64,000 nucleotides of DNA, from contig NC_069660.1 of assembly GCF_027244095.1 (NCBI RefSeq), positions 136,885,834 through 136,949,833 of the forward strand, given 5' to 3'. Below the pieces are notes generated by a model. It made no database searches, was not told where the DNA came from, and saw nothing but the letters and a program-made list of their open reading frames with translations. This document shows positions 32,701 through 47,700 of this stretch, piece after piece (the first letter of the stretch is position 1; every line of letters begins with the position of its first letter). This stretch comes from Hemicordylus capensis. Lineage: Eukaryota; Chordata; Lepidosauria; Squamata; Cordylidae. The translations under genes were made by a program, and so were the position numbers.

Positions 32701-35700
32701 AAAATCTGGGTCTTCAGTGCTGATGCCGACATGACCCTTGACCTCAGATTCCAGTATGGTATTGGGCCATTTGTTGCCCTCAACACGGCCTCATGGTTGA
32801 TCATTGACATTGACTGCCTTACGGACACCATCCCCATAGGTTGTCCAGGCGATTCACTTGCATTAGTTGTCTTCTCTCGAGATTGTCGAAAAGGCTTTAT
32901 AGACTCACCTTCTCAGCCAGTGGTGCCTATGACGCTAACATCAACCACAGTGTCTCTAATGCTCTCTGGTGTTGGTGACCCAACCGATCTCCAGTGTCTC
33001 TCAGCCCAAGAGTGCTTTCTCAACACCAGTCTTCAGCTATACTTTTCCACTGACACCATTGTTAAGGTAATAATTTCTCTTCTAAGACACTGACTCTGTC
33101 CTGACCTCTCCAGTATCAAGACCACCGGTGTGCACCTTTAAAGATTTTTCGCACCATGGCCTCAGCATCAACAAAGATAACAGATCCAGTTCGATGGAGA
33201 TCGCAAACACCCCATCAACATTTCCAGCAAGGATAACCCCTCATTGCTCACCACCTCGTCTTTCTATCCAACCATGGAAGAAAAGGCACCACTCCTCATT
33301 GCCTGCATCACCTTATCACAACTGCTTTGGTTACTGGAGCTCCCCTGGGGCTTTGGACCCAGGCTATGCAAGAAGGATAAGGAAGTTCAAGGATCTTACC
33401 TTCATGCCCCTGCCATCCCTACAGACCCAAAATTCAGAGTTTGAAAACTATCCCAACTCGAGTCGTCAGTCATACCTCAAAATCCTGTGCCCCAGCCTGT
33501 TGCAGACACTTAATTCAAGTGCCTGCTGGACCCACCTCCTGTACCATTACTGCATGCTCAAACCAGCCACACCACAACCTGCTGAACCAGTGTCCCCGGT
33601 TTCCCTTGGCAAGTTGCTTGCTCTTTCTCTGGGATCTGAAGGCCTTGCTCCAGTGCCACAAAGACCTTTCTCTGATTATGACTATACTTCCTCCTCAGAA
33701 TCAGGTAACAAATCTACATACACTGAGAACCCGTCAAATCCTTCACTGGATAAGGAGCCAAACCACCCTTACAACTCCCCAATGGAGGAGACCAAATCCT
33801 ACTGCATCCAAGTAGCCAATATGGCTAAAGTCCTCGGCCTCAAGCTTAAATCCCTGGTCCATGCAGTTAAGGATCCAGTCTATGATTTTGTGGCCTCAAC
33901 CAGATGCACTTCAAAGCTCCTAGTGTTCATACATTCTGCCAAATCAGCATAGAATGCCCCATCCTTGTCTCCATCAACCTCCAAAGGTTGAAGTCATCAA
34001 CCTTTATCAACTATGCAAAGTCTAAAGACTTCAAACCAACCACGGCCTCCATACATCAGATCCTACTATACTTGACCTCCTTGAAGGATTCAGTCCTTTT
34101 TTATTTGTCTGTTAGGGTCTGTATGTCGGCCCTCTCTGCAATACACTCAGGGTGGGACTCTAAAACATTGTTCTCCCATCCTGACTGCAAAAGAGATTTA
34201 TAAAATGTCTGAACAATCTTTTCCCACCTTTTTGAAAGACAGTTGTACCAGTCTATACCTCGTAACCAACATCCTTACTGATGACCCCTTCAAGCTGTTG
34301 TCCATGGCCTCTCTTAAACTACTCTTCCTAAAGACAGTCTTCCTAATCATGATAACCACTGCTAGAAGAGTTAGTGAACTGATTGCTTTAAGAGCTGATG
34401 TTCTCTTTACTACCTCCCTCCACTATAAGGTGGTCATGCGGACCAACCCTGCATTCCTACCCAAGGTGGTCACAGACTTCCATATCAACCAGGACATTGT
34501 TCTCCCTATGTTATTTAAGGACCCAGTCTCGCCCTTTGGATGCTTCCTACATTCCCTGCAGGTTTGTAAGGTGCTTCTCTTTTACCAGGATAGGACCATA
34601 GGCTTCAGATAGTCCAATAGCCTTTTCATTGCCTTTGAGGAAACCAACAAGGGACAACCTATTTCTCGGCAAAAGACTGGTCCAGTTGATCCACACCTGT
34701 TAAGACCAGCAAGGTATAAACTGTCCTGACAGTGTTAAAGCCCATTCTACTAGGGCCATGACCACCTCCACCACTCTGGCGTTGGGTTCTCTGAACTAAG
34801 GAAAGTCACTACCTGGTCATCAAACTTACCTTTTGTTAATCATTATGCCTTAGACATGCGATCTGCAACTGAGGCCTCCTTTGGGCGGGCTTTGCTAAAG
34901 AAAGTTATTTAAATATGTATTCTCAACCCCACCTCCTTCCAAGGAGAGCTCGCTAGTCACCCATGTTGTGAAGGATACTGGATCACCACTAAGTTAAACA
35001 GGTTGCTCACCTGTAACTTTTGATCTTTTGGTGATCTGGTAAGATTCGCAACACCCACCTGGCCTCCCCGCTCTTCAGATGTACTTACCTTCCATACCTT
35101 AACAACTCGGCGAGGTCCATCTTCCAACAGTGGTCATTCAGGAGCTGAGTTGGGAAGTGCTCTGCCACTAAAGATACTGAGTGCGCTCTGTACTCAAAGG
35201 TCTGAGCTTCAGAATGCTTTGAGGAGCTTGAAATCCTTCCATGGGGACTACTGAGCAGGTAGGTGCAAAGCCCACATTGTGAATGATACCAGATCACCAA
35301 AAGAGCAAAAGTTACAGATGAGCAACCTGTTTATCTCCAAAGTAGCAAAATGAATGGGGGGCAAGGGGAGTGAATACTAGCCACATCAGTATGTGTCTAG
35401 TATTTGTACAGCTTGAATAATTTGTACAACTGTGGTAGCAGCACTCAACAGCCAGTTCCTCAATATTTCTTGGGGTCAGTGGCTGACTCCAGATTAGAGT
35501 TGGATGAGCTCAACAAGAGAAGTTGTGTGCACTTAAAAGGTTTCCAGAGCTGCATGAAGTTGCGGTGCTCCATAAGACCTTCTCTGGGACACATACAAGG
35601 TTGTACAGTGCATTCTGTAATTTATTGCTGAATTAGTCAATATTCTCTGTTAGCACAAGAACTAGTTTGGAACAGATATTCCTTTCTTTGTGCAACAACA

Positions 35701-38700
35701 TTTCACTTTGTCTTTGTGCTAATGCTACAGCATTATGCTAGCGCAAAACTAGGCTGGATTTAGGCCACTGTCCAGAACAGTGTTCTGAATCTATATTACA
35801 AAGCTCAGGAGACTGTGGCAGCTCCCACTGACCCTAAATGTGGCTCCTTGACTAATTGTTTGTTAGGTCTGTGAAGTTTCAGCCAAAGTTGAATACTTGG
35901 CACAGGCACCCCATTACTGCCTGGAGGCAACCATTCCCACAGTGTGGTACTGCATTTTGCTAATCTTCAGTGGCGCTGAGCCCTCTCAAGCCCCAACATC
36001 ACCCTGGAAGGTGTGCATGGTGTGCTCAGAAGTGTAGTTCTTCCCCATGCTTCCATTGCTTCAAAGCATAGTTCTTTCCAGCATTTTCCCCATAGAGCTC
36101 TATGGGGAAAGTGCTGGAAAAATGCTTCCAAGCACTCAGTGTGCATCTTCCAAGATTGTTCTGGGGCTCATCAGGGCTCTGTTTCTTTTTAAAAGGATTC
36201 ACCAGTACTGGGCAGGGCAGTGCAGGGAGGTCAGTGTGGTGGGCAATGGCTCTCACATTGAAGGCTTTTTTGCCAAAGTGGCCCCAACCTGAAGATCACT
36301 GTTCCAGAGCAAATGACCCAACTGAAGAACTGGTCTGTCACTCAAAGTTATAAGCCCTTTCAGGTGGGCCACTAAACTGTTGGTAATGGGTATAAGTTAA
36401 GGTTTCTCGAACTTGGGTCCCCAGATAATGATGATGGACAGATATTGCTCTTTGGCCATTGTCACTAGGGATGATAAGAGTTGTAATCCAAGAATTTCTG
36501 AGGACTCTTGTTTATTATCTACTTTATTTAAACTGCATTTACCATATACTTACTAGAAGGAAATCCTCTGATGATACAATCTGATATTAAACCCGTTTCA
36601 CTGATTGCTCTCACAGACACTGTGTAGTTGATTCCACATGTAATACATCCCAGGAGGCAATAGTTTTGTAGTGTGTGACACCTGGCCTGTCCTTTGTGTG
36701 ATTCCAAAATTGCTATGTATGTCTTTGCACCAGTCCCAATAGACCAGGTGATGTTTGTTACAGACTGTGTTATTTGAGTTACTGTAAGATCAGCTGGGCA
36801 GCAAGGAGCTTGAAAGAAAGAAGAAAAAGATTAGTACCTGATAACGTCATTACTTTTGCTTTTAAAATGCAGTATTGAAAATTTTGCTTTTACATAGTCA
36901 GACTTCAGATATTCTTGACATCTTAAGTGAATTTTTGAAATTATTTCCCCCAGTACAGACTTTTCAAGCATTGGCAGTTTTTGTTGTTACTGTATGTCCC
37001 TCTCCCAACACACACTTATATTATACAACATTCTCTTTCACAGAGTCTCTCTAGGTGACCATCTACAAATATAAAGTGGATGAGCTGACCTTGCTTATTC
37101 TAAACATATATAAGTTGAATAATATTTATATTATTCAACCTATATATGGAACAAAATGAGTGTGAAGGTCTGACTTAATCCATTTGGTAAGGTAATATTT
37201 TAGTGGATACTTGCCATTCTTAGTTCAATTTAAAAAAAATCTTTTAGGGTAATCAGCTGATTGAGCAGCTCACATTCTTAAATCACTTGCTTTTTAACCA
37301 GTTAATCATAATTTTGCATATTACCAAAATGTTATATATGTGCCTTTGATATACTGAGATAGTATATCAGATATACTTAAGATAGTATAGCTTAATAAAC
37401 AAATGCCAACAATCATTACGATAAACACTCTCTATATTTTTCATGTTCATGCTGTAATTGGTAACACACAAGTTTCAAGTGAGCACCACTGATGCGCACT
37501 GGTTGAAACTGGTATCCATCAATTAATCAATGAAGGCTATGTTTTGATTAATGTACTCATTTAAAACTTTCAGCCTCAATTTTTTACAAAGATGTTCTAT
37601 TTACTTTTCAGCACAATCTTCTCTCTTAGCTATATTAACATCTAATATAAGGGGATTGAAATAGTGTCAGATTGTCCCTTACCATTCCCTCCCCTCCCCT
37701 CCCATACCCTGGGCTGCTTTCTGTTTGTGATTTGTACATAGAGCTTAGTGCATGAAGGTTTTACTCATGCAAAGATACAGTTGGGTCTACTCTCATTGGG
37801 CTCTGTTGTGTAGATATCTTTGCAAATGTAGTATTCAGTGCACAGTTATCAAATGTTCCTGGGCGAGGGACAGGCTCACTAGAGTGGCAGTAGGAGATGT
37901 GAGTTGGCCTGATCCCCCACATGGCAATATCTTTTAGCTGTGTGTTGTGAGAACTGGCTCCCAATCTGCAGAGGTGCAAACTGTTCCATGGCCCCTCATG
38001 ACTGAGGGCCCATAACTTCATATTATCTGACAGCATTTGGGTGGTCAAGGAGGAGGGCCCCAAGACTACATTTGGCCCCCAGGTTCCCTCTCTGTTGCCC
38101 TGGTAACTCTTTTGGATAGCCTGTGAGATCTAGCAGAAAGTAACAGGCTCAGGTACAGGTGACTTCAAACATCAGCTTAATCAGGAACTCTCAAGCTGAC
38201 CTTGGGTAAGTTCCCAACTCTGACTCCATTCCCCTTCTATAAAATGAGAGTGATACATAGATGGCAAATGCTATTTCTGAACCGTTGTAACTTACCTGTC
38301 TCTAAAGGGACACTGTAACTAGGCAAGCTGTGTCCTGCTTCTGTACTTGCTACTACGCTGATAGAGAATAACGATCCACATGGGAGATTCTGGATAGTGC
38401 ACGAATTTCCAGAGCTTGTGCAATGCCACATTCCTGCTTCTCCTTTGACAGTGACGGTATATGTTGCATCATCATTATTGGCATGCCAGTGCACACTAAT
38501 TACAGAAAGAGCATCTTTTGAGATGTTTATTATTTCTGGACTGCATGGAGCTGAAAGATTTTAGATGGAGCAAATTTAAACTACACTCCTAATTATGGCT
38601 TTTATATTATGTTAAAATAACTGTAGGTTTTTTACAACTGATTTGTACTCCTGTAAGATCTTAGAAATACAATAGCTTGTACACACTATGGCATCCTCTC

Positions 38701-41700
38701 TGCCCAAAATCAGCACCCTGCCTGGGGTTTCATGCCTCAAAAATCTTACTTGAATACTGCTCATGGGTGCACCTTTTCCAATTTATTTGTTTATATTTTT
38801 TAGATGTAATGGATCTGAAATTGTGCTTATGAAGCTGGATGACTATTTCTTTTTAGGCAAACCACTGGCCAATAACAGAAGGCCAATTAGCTTCTCTAAG
38901 TCATGAGAGGTCCCGGGTGCAGCACAACCTGGGTTTCAGTCCCCATTCAAGGATAAATTACTTGACGCTGATGAGATCTTTGTAGTATTTGGTTTAATTA
39001 ACGAAATAATTTTAACTACTTCAGGAGGTATACCTGAAAAGTGGTATATACTGTAAATGCCAAAAATAAATAAACACACAAAAATGTAAGTTGAGCATAA
39101 GGTGGACTTGAGAACAGACACACACACCCATACATCAACAACAAATTACAAGTTCCCAGAGAGGTGCCTCCACAGCCAAAAAGACACTGTTAGCAATCTG
39201 CCTGCATTATACATTCCAGGTCCTTCCAAAATCCCCCCCTCCCTCTCCCTCATTCTCCCCCTAGGCTACCTGCTCTTTCTTCTTCAGACACCTCTAGAGG
39301 AGGGGATGATGTCACCTATATTCTGGAATCTCTGCGCCTCACCTTGGGTGAACATGACTTGCATCACATACTTCCTTTTTGCTTCACTTCCCCCTCCAAA
39401 GTGATAGTGCTTTTTTTGTGATGGTGCTTACTGGTACTGAGTAAAGTTGTGCCATAAAGTCGGTGTTGACTCCTGGCAACCATGAGCCATGTGGTTTTCT
39501 TTTGGTAGAATACAGGAGGGGGTTACCATTGCCTCCCGTGCAGTATGAGATGATGCCTTTCAGCATCTTCCTATATCACTACTGCCCAATATAGGTCTTT
39601 CCCATAGTCTGGGAAACATTCCAGTGGGGATTCAAACCAGCAACCTCTTGCTCCCTAGGCAAGTTACTTCCTCACTGTGCCTTGGCACTTTTTCCCAGCT
39701 GGGATTGCAGTACCTGAAAGTATTGCAGGTGTCTCTTTTTAAAACGGTAATGAAGGAGGATGTACTTGGTAATTTTAACTTGCCCAACATTGCTGAGGCA
39801 CAAGCATTCTGGGAAGGGGATCTTCCTATATCTTCCATTTAACATGGCCAAAGGGAGTACACTGCAATGGGCCAGGGTGAAAGTTCTTCTGTGGTTAAGG
39901 ACCTCCAGCTGCATAAGATATGCAGCAGGTGACACTATGTACCTTAGACTTTCTGTATGAGGAGGTTTGGGGTCGTCTCTAAGTCAATTTGGTTTTCTGC
40001 ATTTATTATGCACTGTTTAAGAAGTGTCCTGGCCTGTTCGTATCCCAGGGAATGTAGGTAGAGCGAGGAGAGCCCAAGAGATTATAGTTTTGCCAACAGA
40101 GTTAGCTTCCATATGGACTGGTATTCCTCCTCCAGCATTAGCGGGGCTAGGCCCATTGAGAAAGAGGATAGTCTTGGCCAGAAATTATGGACAGCCATAC
40201 TCTGACATCCATTTTCACCAGGCTTGCCGCATTGGAAATACAACAGGCTATCTGGAATACTGCTTTTAGGAATTTGGACTGGACGAGCTCTAGTGGGGTG
40301 ATGTTGGAGAAGGGGCCTGGCTGGGCTCCGTAGAGAAGTTGCAGCAGCAACTTGGCAAATGGTTTAAGAGCTGCAGGTATGTCTTAGCCTCTTTTTGACC
40401 TAATAATTTTAGCACTTCTCTGGGTGTTTTGGGCAGCATCTGCCATGGGCCTTCCTGGTGCCAGATGCATAAAAGAGGTCTTTAAAGACCCCAGGTCTTT
40501 AAAGCATGAGACCTGCTCGATTGTGTCTCTGTTATGTGTCAGGAATGTATCTTTGGTCTCCTGGCAAAGGCCATGATTTTGGTTTTGTGTAGTCTATTTC
40601 CAGGTGGTCCTCCTTACAGTAATGCGTAAGCACCCCCAGAGATCTTCTAAGGCCTATGGGGATCCTGGAGAGAATTGTCACGTCATCTGCATAAAGCAGT
40701 ATGGAAACTTGGAGAGAGGGGTGAAAGTCCAGATTACTTAAGTGGCCCACCATGGTGTTTATATAGCAGTTCAATAGGAATGGGGCAAGTATGCAGCTTT
40801 ATATGATGCCCTTACAGCTGTGGATGGCACTTGTCTGATGACCTTGAAGGTTGCACCTGACTTTCTGGGACATGCCATCACAGAGGGTATGAATGAGAGA
40901 GCAGGCACCGAACGTTCAAAGAGGCTTCTAGCTTTTCCCACAGTTTGGCTTCGGAAATAGTCAAATGCAGACTTGAGGTTTATGAAGGCTGCTGGCAGCG
41001 TAGGGAGGCTGGTGGCGGCCCGTGTGCGGCTACTGCCATGGCCCCCTGGCCCTGCATCTGATGTCAGATGCAGAGGCCTTGCTAGCCACGCCCTCACATC
41101 TGACGTCAGACGTGAGGGATGTGGTTTCCCTCCCAAATGTGGCTGCGCGGCTCCGTTTAGAAGGGAGATTGGCCTGTGCTGCCAATTGGGCAGCGTGGGC
41201 CAGAGTGATTCCAATGCAGCGTGGGCTGATCTCTCTCCTAAACAGGGCCGCACGGCCCCATTTGGGAGGGAGATCGATCAGCCTCACTACATTGGCAGTG
41301 AGACCAGGAGTGGCTCTCCCTACCTTTAAGGCAGGGAGAGTCACTCTGGCTGCACTGCCAATGCAGCATGGGCTGATTTTGGCCCCAAACGGGGCTGCGC
41401 GACCCCATTTGGGACTGAAATAACGCCCCCCACATCTGACGTCAGACGCGGGGTGTGTGTGTTTGGGGCCACGCTTGTGGCCCCTGATTGGTGGTAGCCC
41501 GGGTTCTTTGAACCCGTTCGCCCAACGGTGGCTCCGCCCCTGAAGGCTGCATACAGGGAGCATGTAAAATAAACAAAAAACTCCCTGCACATTTAGAAAC
41601 TAGAATGTCAGAGAAAAGATTTGGCTAGAACCTTTTCCCTACATGCTCGTTTTGTATGTGTAAGAAGTTTTCATAGGGGCAAGAGTGCAAGTATTTCATC

Positions 41701-44700
41701 TCGGTACCTGCAGAGGGACCCAGCAATCTAACTATAAAACATGAGTCTACTGAGAATGTAATACAGAGACCAGATTTTTAAAAAGAAGAAATCTAATGCT
41801 ATTTGAACTTCTTTGTTGTTGTTCTGCTACCACTACTCATGGGCAGCTGGAGGGGGGGCATGGGGCAGTCCCCACCCCCAGGCTGAACCTGTTTCCATTT
41901 AATTCAGTGGGGCATACTCCCAGAGAGGGGGGTATTGGATTGTTAGCTTCCCCCTGCCCCTGGAAAAAATCCTGCAGACAGACACCCATGCTGCTGCTAC
42001 TGCTACCGCCACTACTACTAAGGATATTTTTAAAACTGCTTTTCAACAGAAAAATAATTCCTACAGTGGTTTGCCAAGAAAACATGCCAAGAGAGAATCT
42101 CTTTAAAAGTGAAACCACATGTGAATTGCTGCCTCCTTGTCAACAGGAATCTGCCCGCCTGTCTGCTGCCCAGTCTGGTAAGCACCTTAAGCTTGAGTGG
42201 CAGACCCAAAGCTGCCTGATCCACTCTGATGGAAGCCAATCCAGATGGTGGTTTCATTTAGATTGAACCAGATCAGATTGAACCAGTTCAAATTGAACCA
42301 AATCTCTGAATAAGCCATCAAGGCTTTGCATAGCGCTAGACTTAGCTCTTAACTGCTGTCTTGTATAAAAGGAATGTAAATTGGAATCATACCTGTTGCC
42401 ACATGTTTAGATGCACATGATGTGTTGCTGCCCCTAATTTCACTGAATGAATAGACAGTGACATTGAACTGGGTGTTGCACTGCAGTGCAGACAAGGTAC
42501 AAACTGTAGCAGTGTCATTGCATAGCAGCTCACTGGTCCAATCAACAGCTTTTGTTTCATACATTTCAGCACCACGGACAGGAGACCAGACAATCTGAAT
42601 AGTGTCACTGGACACAAACACTGGGTTAAAGTCACTGGGACAGCAAGGTGCTAATAAAAAAGAAGAAAAGTCAACAGTGTTTATTTTTAGTAAGATAATG
42701 TTAGAGATTATTCTGTTAATGCTCCTTCTGTTGGTGTGCAAGAAATAGTAGCTCTCAGTTGTCCACTGTCAAAAGCCAGTTGAACATCTGCTGGTGCCTG
42801 AGGGCCTCTTATGTGAGGTCACTATATGGTGTCAGGGTTTGAGCAGGAACCATATCAATTGTATAGAAAGCATTTTACTGGAGGGGTGAACTGCCAGTCT
42901 GCTCTCTGTAGCACCTTAGCACCACTGCTGCATTTGGTCAGAGGGTGGTACGGCAATTCTCAACTAAGCATTGATCAGATGGTACAAAGAGCCAGTAGGG
43001 TTGCCTTTAATCTTGGAAAGCTGTAGATTCTGCCTTAACAACTAACAATTACATAAAGATGCACCTAACGTCAAATATCTTGAAATAAATCCCTTGATGG
43101 CATTTCACCTTTATAAGGTTATATACACTACATATCTATTTCATCTTTTAAAGATTATATACGCTACACATTTATTCTATCAGTCAGTTCATTTTTTTTT
43201 AATGTCCACACAAATTTACCATACACCTGTCTCTACCAATCGGTACTTACCAGTGGTATAGTTAAATATGTCACCTAAGGGGCTCTGCCCTGCCTTGTTA
43301 TAGGCAAAGACGCTAATGAAATACGTGAAACCGCAGTCTGATTGGAAGTGACACTGGGTCTGTGATGTGTTGCAGTGTACCTCCAAGCCATCGTCACTTT
43401 TCACAAAGACCACATAATAATCGCCTAGGTTTACATCTGACCATGACACTGCCAAATTGCCTGGCTCATCTTCTTCAATCGTTATACTTTCTGGAGCACA
43501 AGGGACTGCAAAATTAAGTGTTCAATAAAAATAGGTTATAACGTTTCCCGTTCTGTTACATTCAAAAGCAACTTTTAAACATATAAAATCAGTGAGACAT
43601 TTAGGGAATCCCTTTTTGGCAGGCACATGTTTCATAGAGTGAATGTGCATTTTGCACATCTGATCCTGATCCCTAAACTCTGCATACACTGAAGGTCTCA
43701 ATTTGTGCTGTTCTTCTCTCCAACCACCGAGCTAATGAGAGTCACTGCAGGATCAATCCAGGTTATCATGTTATTATCCTCAGGCGAGAACTAACTTCCT
43801 AGAGATAGGTAAGATTTTGTTTCAACCATCCTCTTAGCGCTTTTGCCACACTGTTTACATTTTTTTGTCAATGCTTGCAAGATCATAGTTGCACTTGGTT
43901 TTAAGCACATAGAAAGTCTACTGAAATTGAGCAGGCAAATATGCAAAATTGTGTAGTCATGCAATGTATGAAATATATATATATCACCATTGGCATGAGA
44001 CAATACCAGCTCTGACATAATCAAAGGTCAATTTAAAAACAGCCTGAAGTTTTAGTACATTAACATCAAACATGAACTATGAATGGAGAGCAGAACTGGT
44101 TACTTTTCCTCCCATATCTACATTTTGAGTTCTGCGCAGATTGCATAGCACTCCCTAGTCTTGCAATAACCCGTGCAGTCCAAATGAAGGTAGACAGGTG
44201 AAGTATATGGATAGCTTTAAGACTCCAGCATGTGTAGATTGCAAGGATTACATGTGGATTAGATCTGACCCTGAGATGTGCATGCATTTGCCCAAATTCA
44301 ATTCAAATTCAAATTGATTCAGAACCATTGAACAGAGTGGAGATTCATTAAAATTGATTCAAATCAGCCCAAATTTGAATCAAGTTGAATTCGAGTGAAT
44401 TTGCCCATACCGCCCCAGAGCGGTGTACTACATACTTGAGTTTCTCTTTCACAACAACCCTGTGAAGTAGGTTAGGTTGAGAGAGAAGTGACTGGCCCAG
44501 AGTCACCCAGCTAGTTTCATGGCTGAATGGGGATTTGAACTCGGGTCTCCCCAGTCCTAGTCCAGCACTCTAATTTGAATTGATTCGAACAAATCTCCAT
44601 TCTGTTCAATGGTTCCAAATCAAATAGATTTTAACTAGATTTGAATCAAATTCAGGTGAATTCCATGCACATCCCTATTGCAAAAGTGTCTCATAAATGA

Positions 44701-47700
44701 TCCAACACAAACAGTTCCTGATATAGTTTTCTGGTTGACTTCAAATAATCTTGCTGTCCTCTTACATGGACATAAAACGAGTCTCACTGGATCAGACAAA
44801 AGATCCTTCTAGTCCAACATCTTGTCTCTAGCAGTGAGTGGTCAAGCAGGTGACTCCTGGAAGCCCATGAATAAAGACAAAAATTTCCCTTTGTTATTGT
44901 CCCCAGCATCTGGTACTGGTATTCAGAAGCATTCTGCCTCTGAACACAGAGACTCAATTAATTATTACGACTAATATCCATTGATAAAGATTTCCTCAAT
45001 TAGTTTATCATAAATTTAAAAGACATTTAGTTAGTGGCTATCATCATACCTTGTGGCAGACAATTCTGTAAGTTACTTTCACAATGTGAGAGGTACTTTA
45101 TTTTATTTTTCCTCAATGTACTGCTAATCAGTTTCACTGACTGACCTCAAATTCCAGAGTTATCTCTTTCTGTCCATTCTCTCTGCAAGATTAATAATTG
45201 AATAAATGTCTATCATGTCTCTATCTAGTTGTCTTTCCCCTAAATTAACACGTTTTAAAAGAAACTTTCTTTTCCTGGCAGTTATTGTCAGCTGACAAAT
45301 GTGACAAGCCGGTGACAAAGTATGTCCCATCATACATTTCTCCATGCAGCCAAAATGGTACTTGGGATTATTGTAATTCACATACTAGTTTTGAAAGACA
45401 CAGGCTCTGTAGGTGTGCTTGATCCAGCCTCATTCCTTGCTACGACAGACAAGGAATATTGGGCCCCACAGTCAAGTGATGGTATAATGCAAGAACTGGA
45501 GGTTGTACTACAGTTCAGCTTGGTGGTACCACTATGGGCTGCCATGATGTAACTAGATGCTCCTTCTGTTGGTGTGCACGAAATAGTAGCTCTCAGTGCT
45601 CCACTGTCAAAAGCCAGTTGAACATCTGCTGGTGCCTGAGGTCCTATAAAAGAGAGAAACAAATACTTTCTTAAATAGAAAGAAGAGTGAATAGCAGTTT
45701 TTAATTCAAACTGTATATTTGACCTATAGTATTGAGTTTGCTTTAGGTAAATGGTTCTATGACTGTGATTTTAAAAAGACAAAGGGGTGATATTTTCACT
45801 CTTTTTTCACAGTTGCTAGCATTTCTTTATAGCGTATTCACCTGACTCTGAATTTAAGATGACCCCCTTTAAAAGTAGATGTTAAATACTACTACAATAT
45901 TTATATACCACTTGTCAACCAAAGTTCTCAAAGTGGTTTACATAGAAAAATAAATAATATATCAAGAAGATGGTCCCCTGTCCCCAAAGCGCTCACATTC
46001 TAAAAAGAAACATAAGGCATATACTAGCAAAAGCCACTGGAAGGATGCTGTGCTGGGGTTGGATAGGGCCAGTTGCTCTCCCGCTGCTCAATATAAAGAT
46101 AATCACCACTTTGAAAGATGCCTCTTTGCTTAGTTAGCAGGGGTAACTTATACCTGCATTTACTCAAAAGCAGGACAACTCTTGATTTCTAATATCAAGA
46201 GCTTGATTTCTAATTTCTAATTAAGCTCTTAATTTCTAATATCAAAAAAACTTGGGTGAGGGACTAGTCTTGGGTTCAGGTATATACAGTATATTGAACC
46301 TAAAAGAGCAATTGAGACACTTCTCAAGGTTAAGTCTGCAAGTAGTTTATAAGAACTTTTATTTAATAATTGCCACCTTGATTAAAAGCTGAATATTGCT
46401 TGTCAAGACATTCACATATAAGCCAAGGGAGCGGTTTGCCCCTTACTTGTTCTTTGGTTGTATGTGAAGTCATCCCCGGGAATCCAGTTGACATCCCAAG
46501 CATGGGCCTTGATGGTATAGAGAGTTCCTGAATCTAAATTAGAAAATATCAAGGAGGTGTTGGTGGTGTTTTCTTTCAGCATGTTGCCCAGACCATCTGA
46601 TCTCATGATGGACACAAAGAATCCAACAGCCATATATACCACTCTCCAGCTCACCACAATGTTGTTGTAACTCGGGGAACTTGCCATGACAATTGGTGCA
46701 GCCAGCACTGTGAATGGCAAATATATGTTAGGTCTAATGAGATGAAGTGTGGACAAGATTGAAGTCTAGATTAGCCACATTATAGGGTCTTCTATCTTAT
46801 GTATACATATCCAAGTACAAAACAAAACATAAGCACCCATCAATTATCAATAGCCTGTCTAAACAGCCACAATTCTGTTTAAAATGTATGGGAATGGGAT
46901 TCCAATGTGTTCATGGTTTCGCTATCCCTGGAAGACAGTAGTGAATGATGGAGGAGGCTTGTACAGGGAGAGGAACAAATTGCATAGGGGTTTCTAAGTC
47001 AAAATGAATTATTTTCATTGTACCCAGAAAATGAACTGCAAGTCAGTTAAGTTGCTGCAAACTATTTTATGTGCTTGTCTATCAGCTCTTATAAGAAGAT
47101 AGGCAATGGCCTTCTGCAGCAGCAACTAAAACACCTTCAAAGACAGACCCAATGTGGAGTGCATTCTAACAGTTCTTAAAGCTATTAAGTTGATGGTAGT
47201 TAGAGCCCCATTTTCCAGGAGGGGATTCAACCAGCACATAGATACAAAATGCTCCTAGACACAGCTATCACCTGAAGTCCTAGGCTCATGGCCAGGTCCA
47301 AAAGCACTCCCCAAATGAATTTGTTGATCAAGGTATAGCAACCTTATCTGTCACAAGCATTTCAACTTCTGAAAGCATTCAGCTCTTTCATCTTGACTGA
47401 ATGTAATGTCAATCCATTTAACCTCATCCATTCAATAGGGCCACAGTTCCTAAACATTGGTCAGAACTGATATTGATACTGCCAGATTGTTAATTAACAA
47501 CATATAGAGGGGGGTGTCATCAACATAGCAATTATACCTCATTCCAAGAGTCTGGATGATCTCTTCCAGGAGATTCATATTAAAATAAATTAAACGTTAG
47601 TGACAAGAGTGACTTCTGAGGTACTCCAAAGAAAATGTTAGTGATGTTGAGTTACATTCATCAAGTACCACTCTCTAAAAAGGTCCAGACAAAAAAATGA

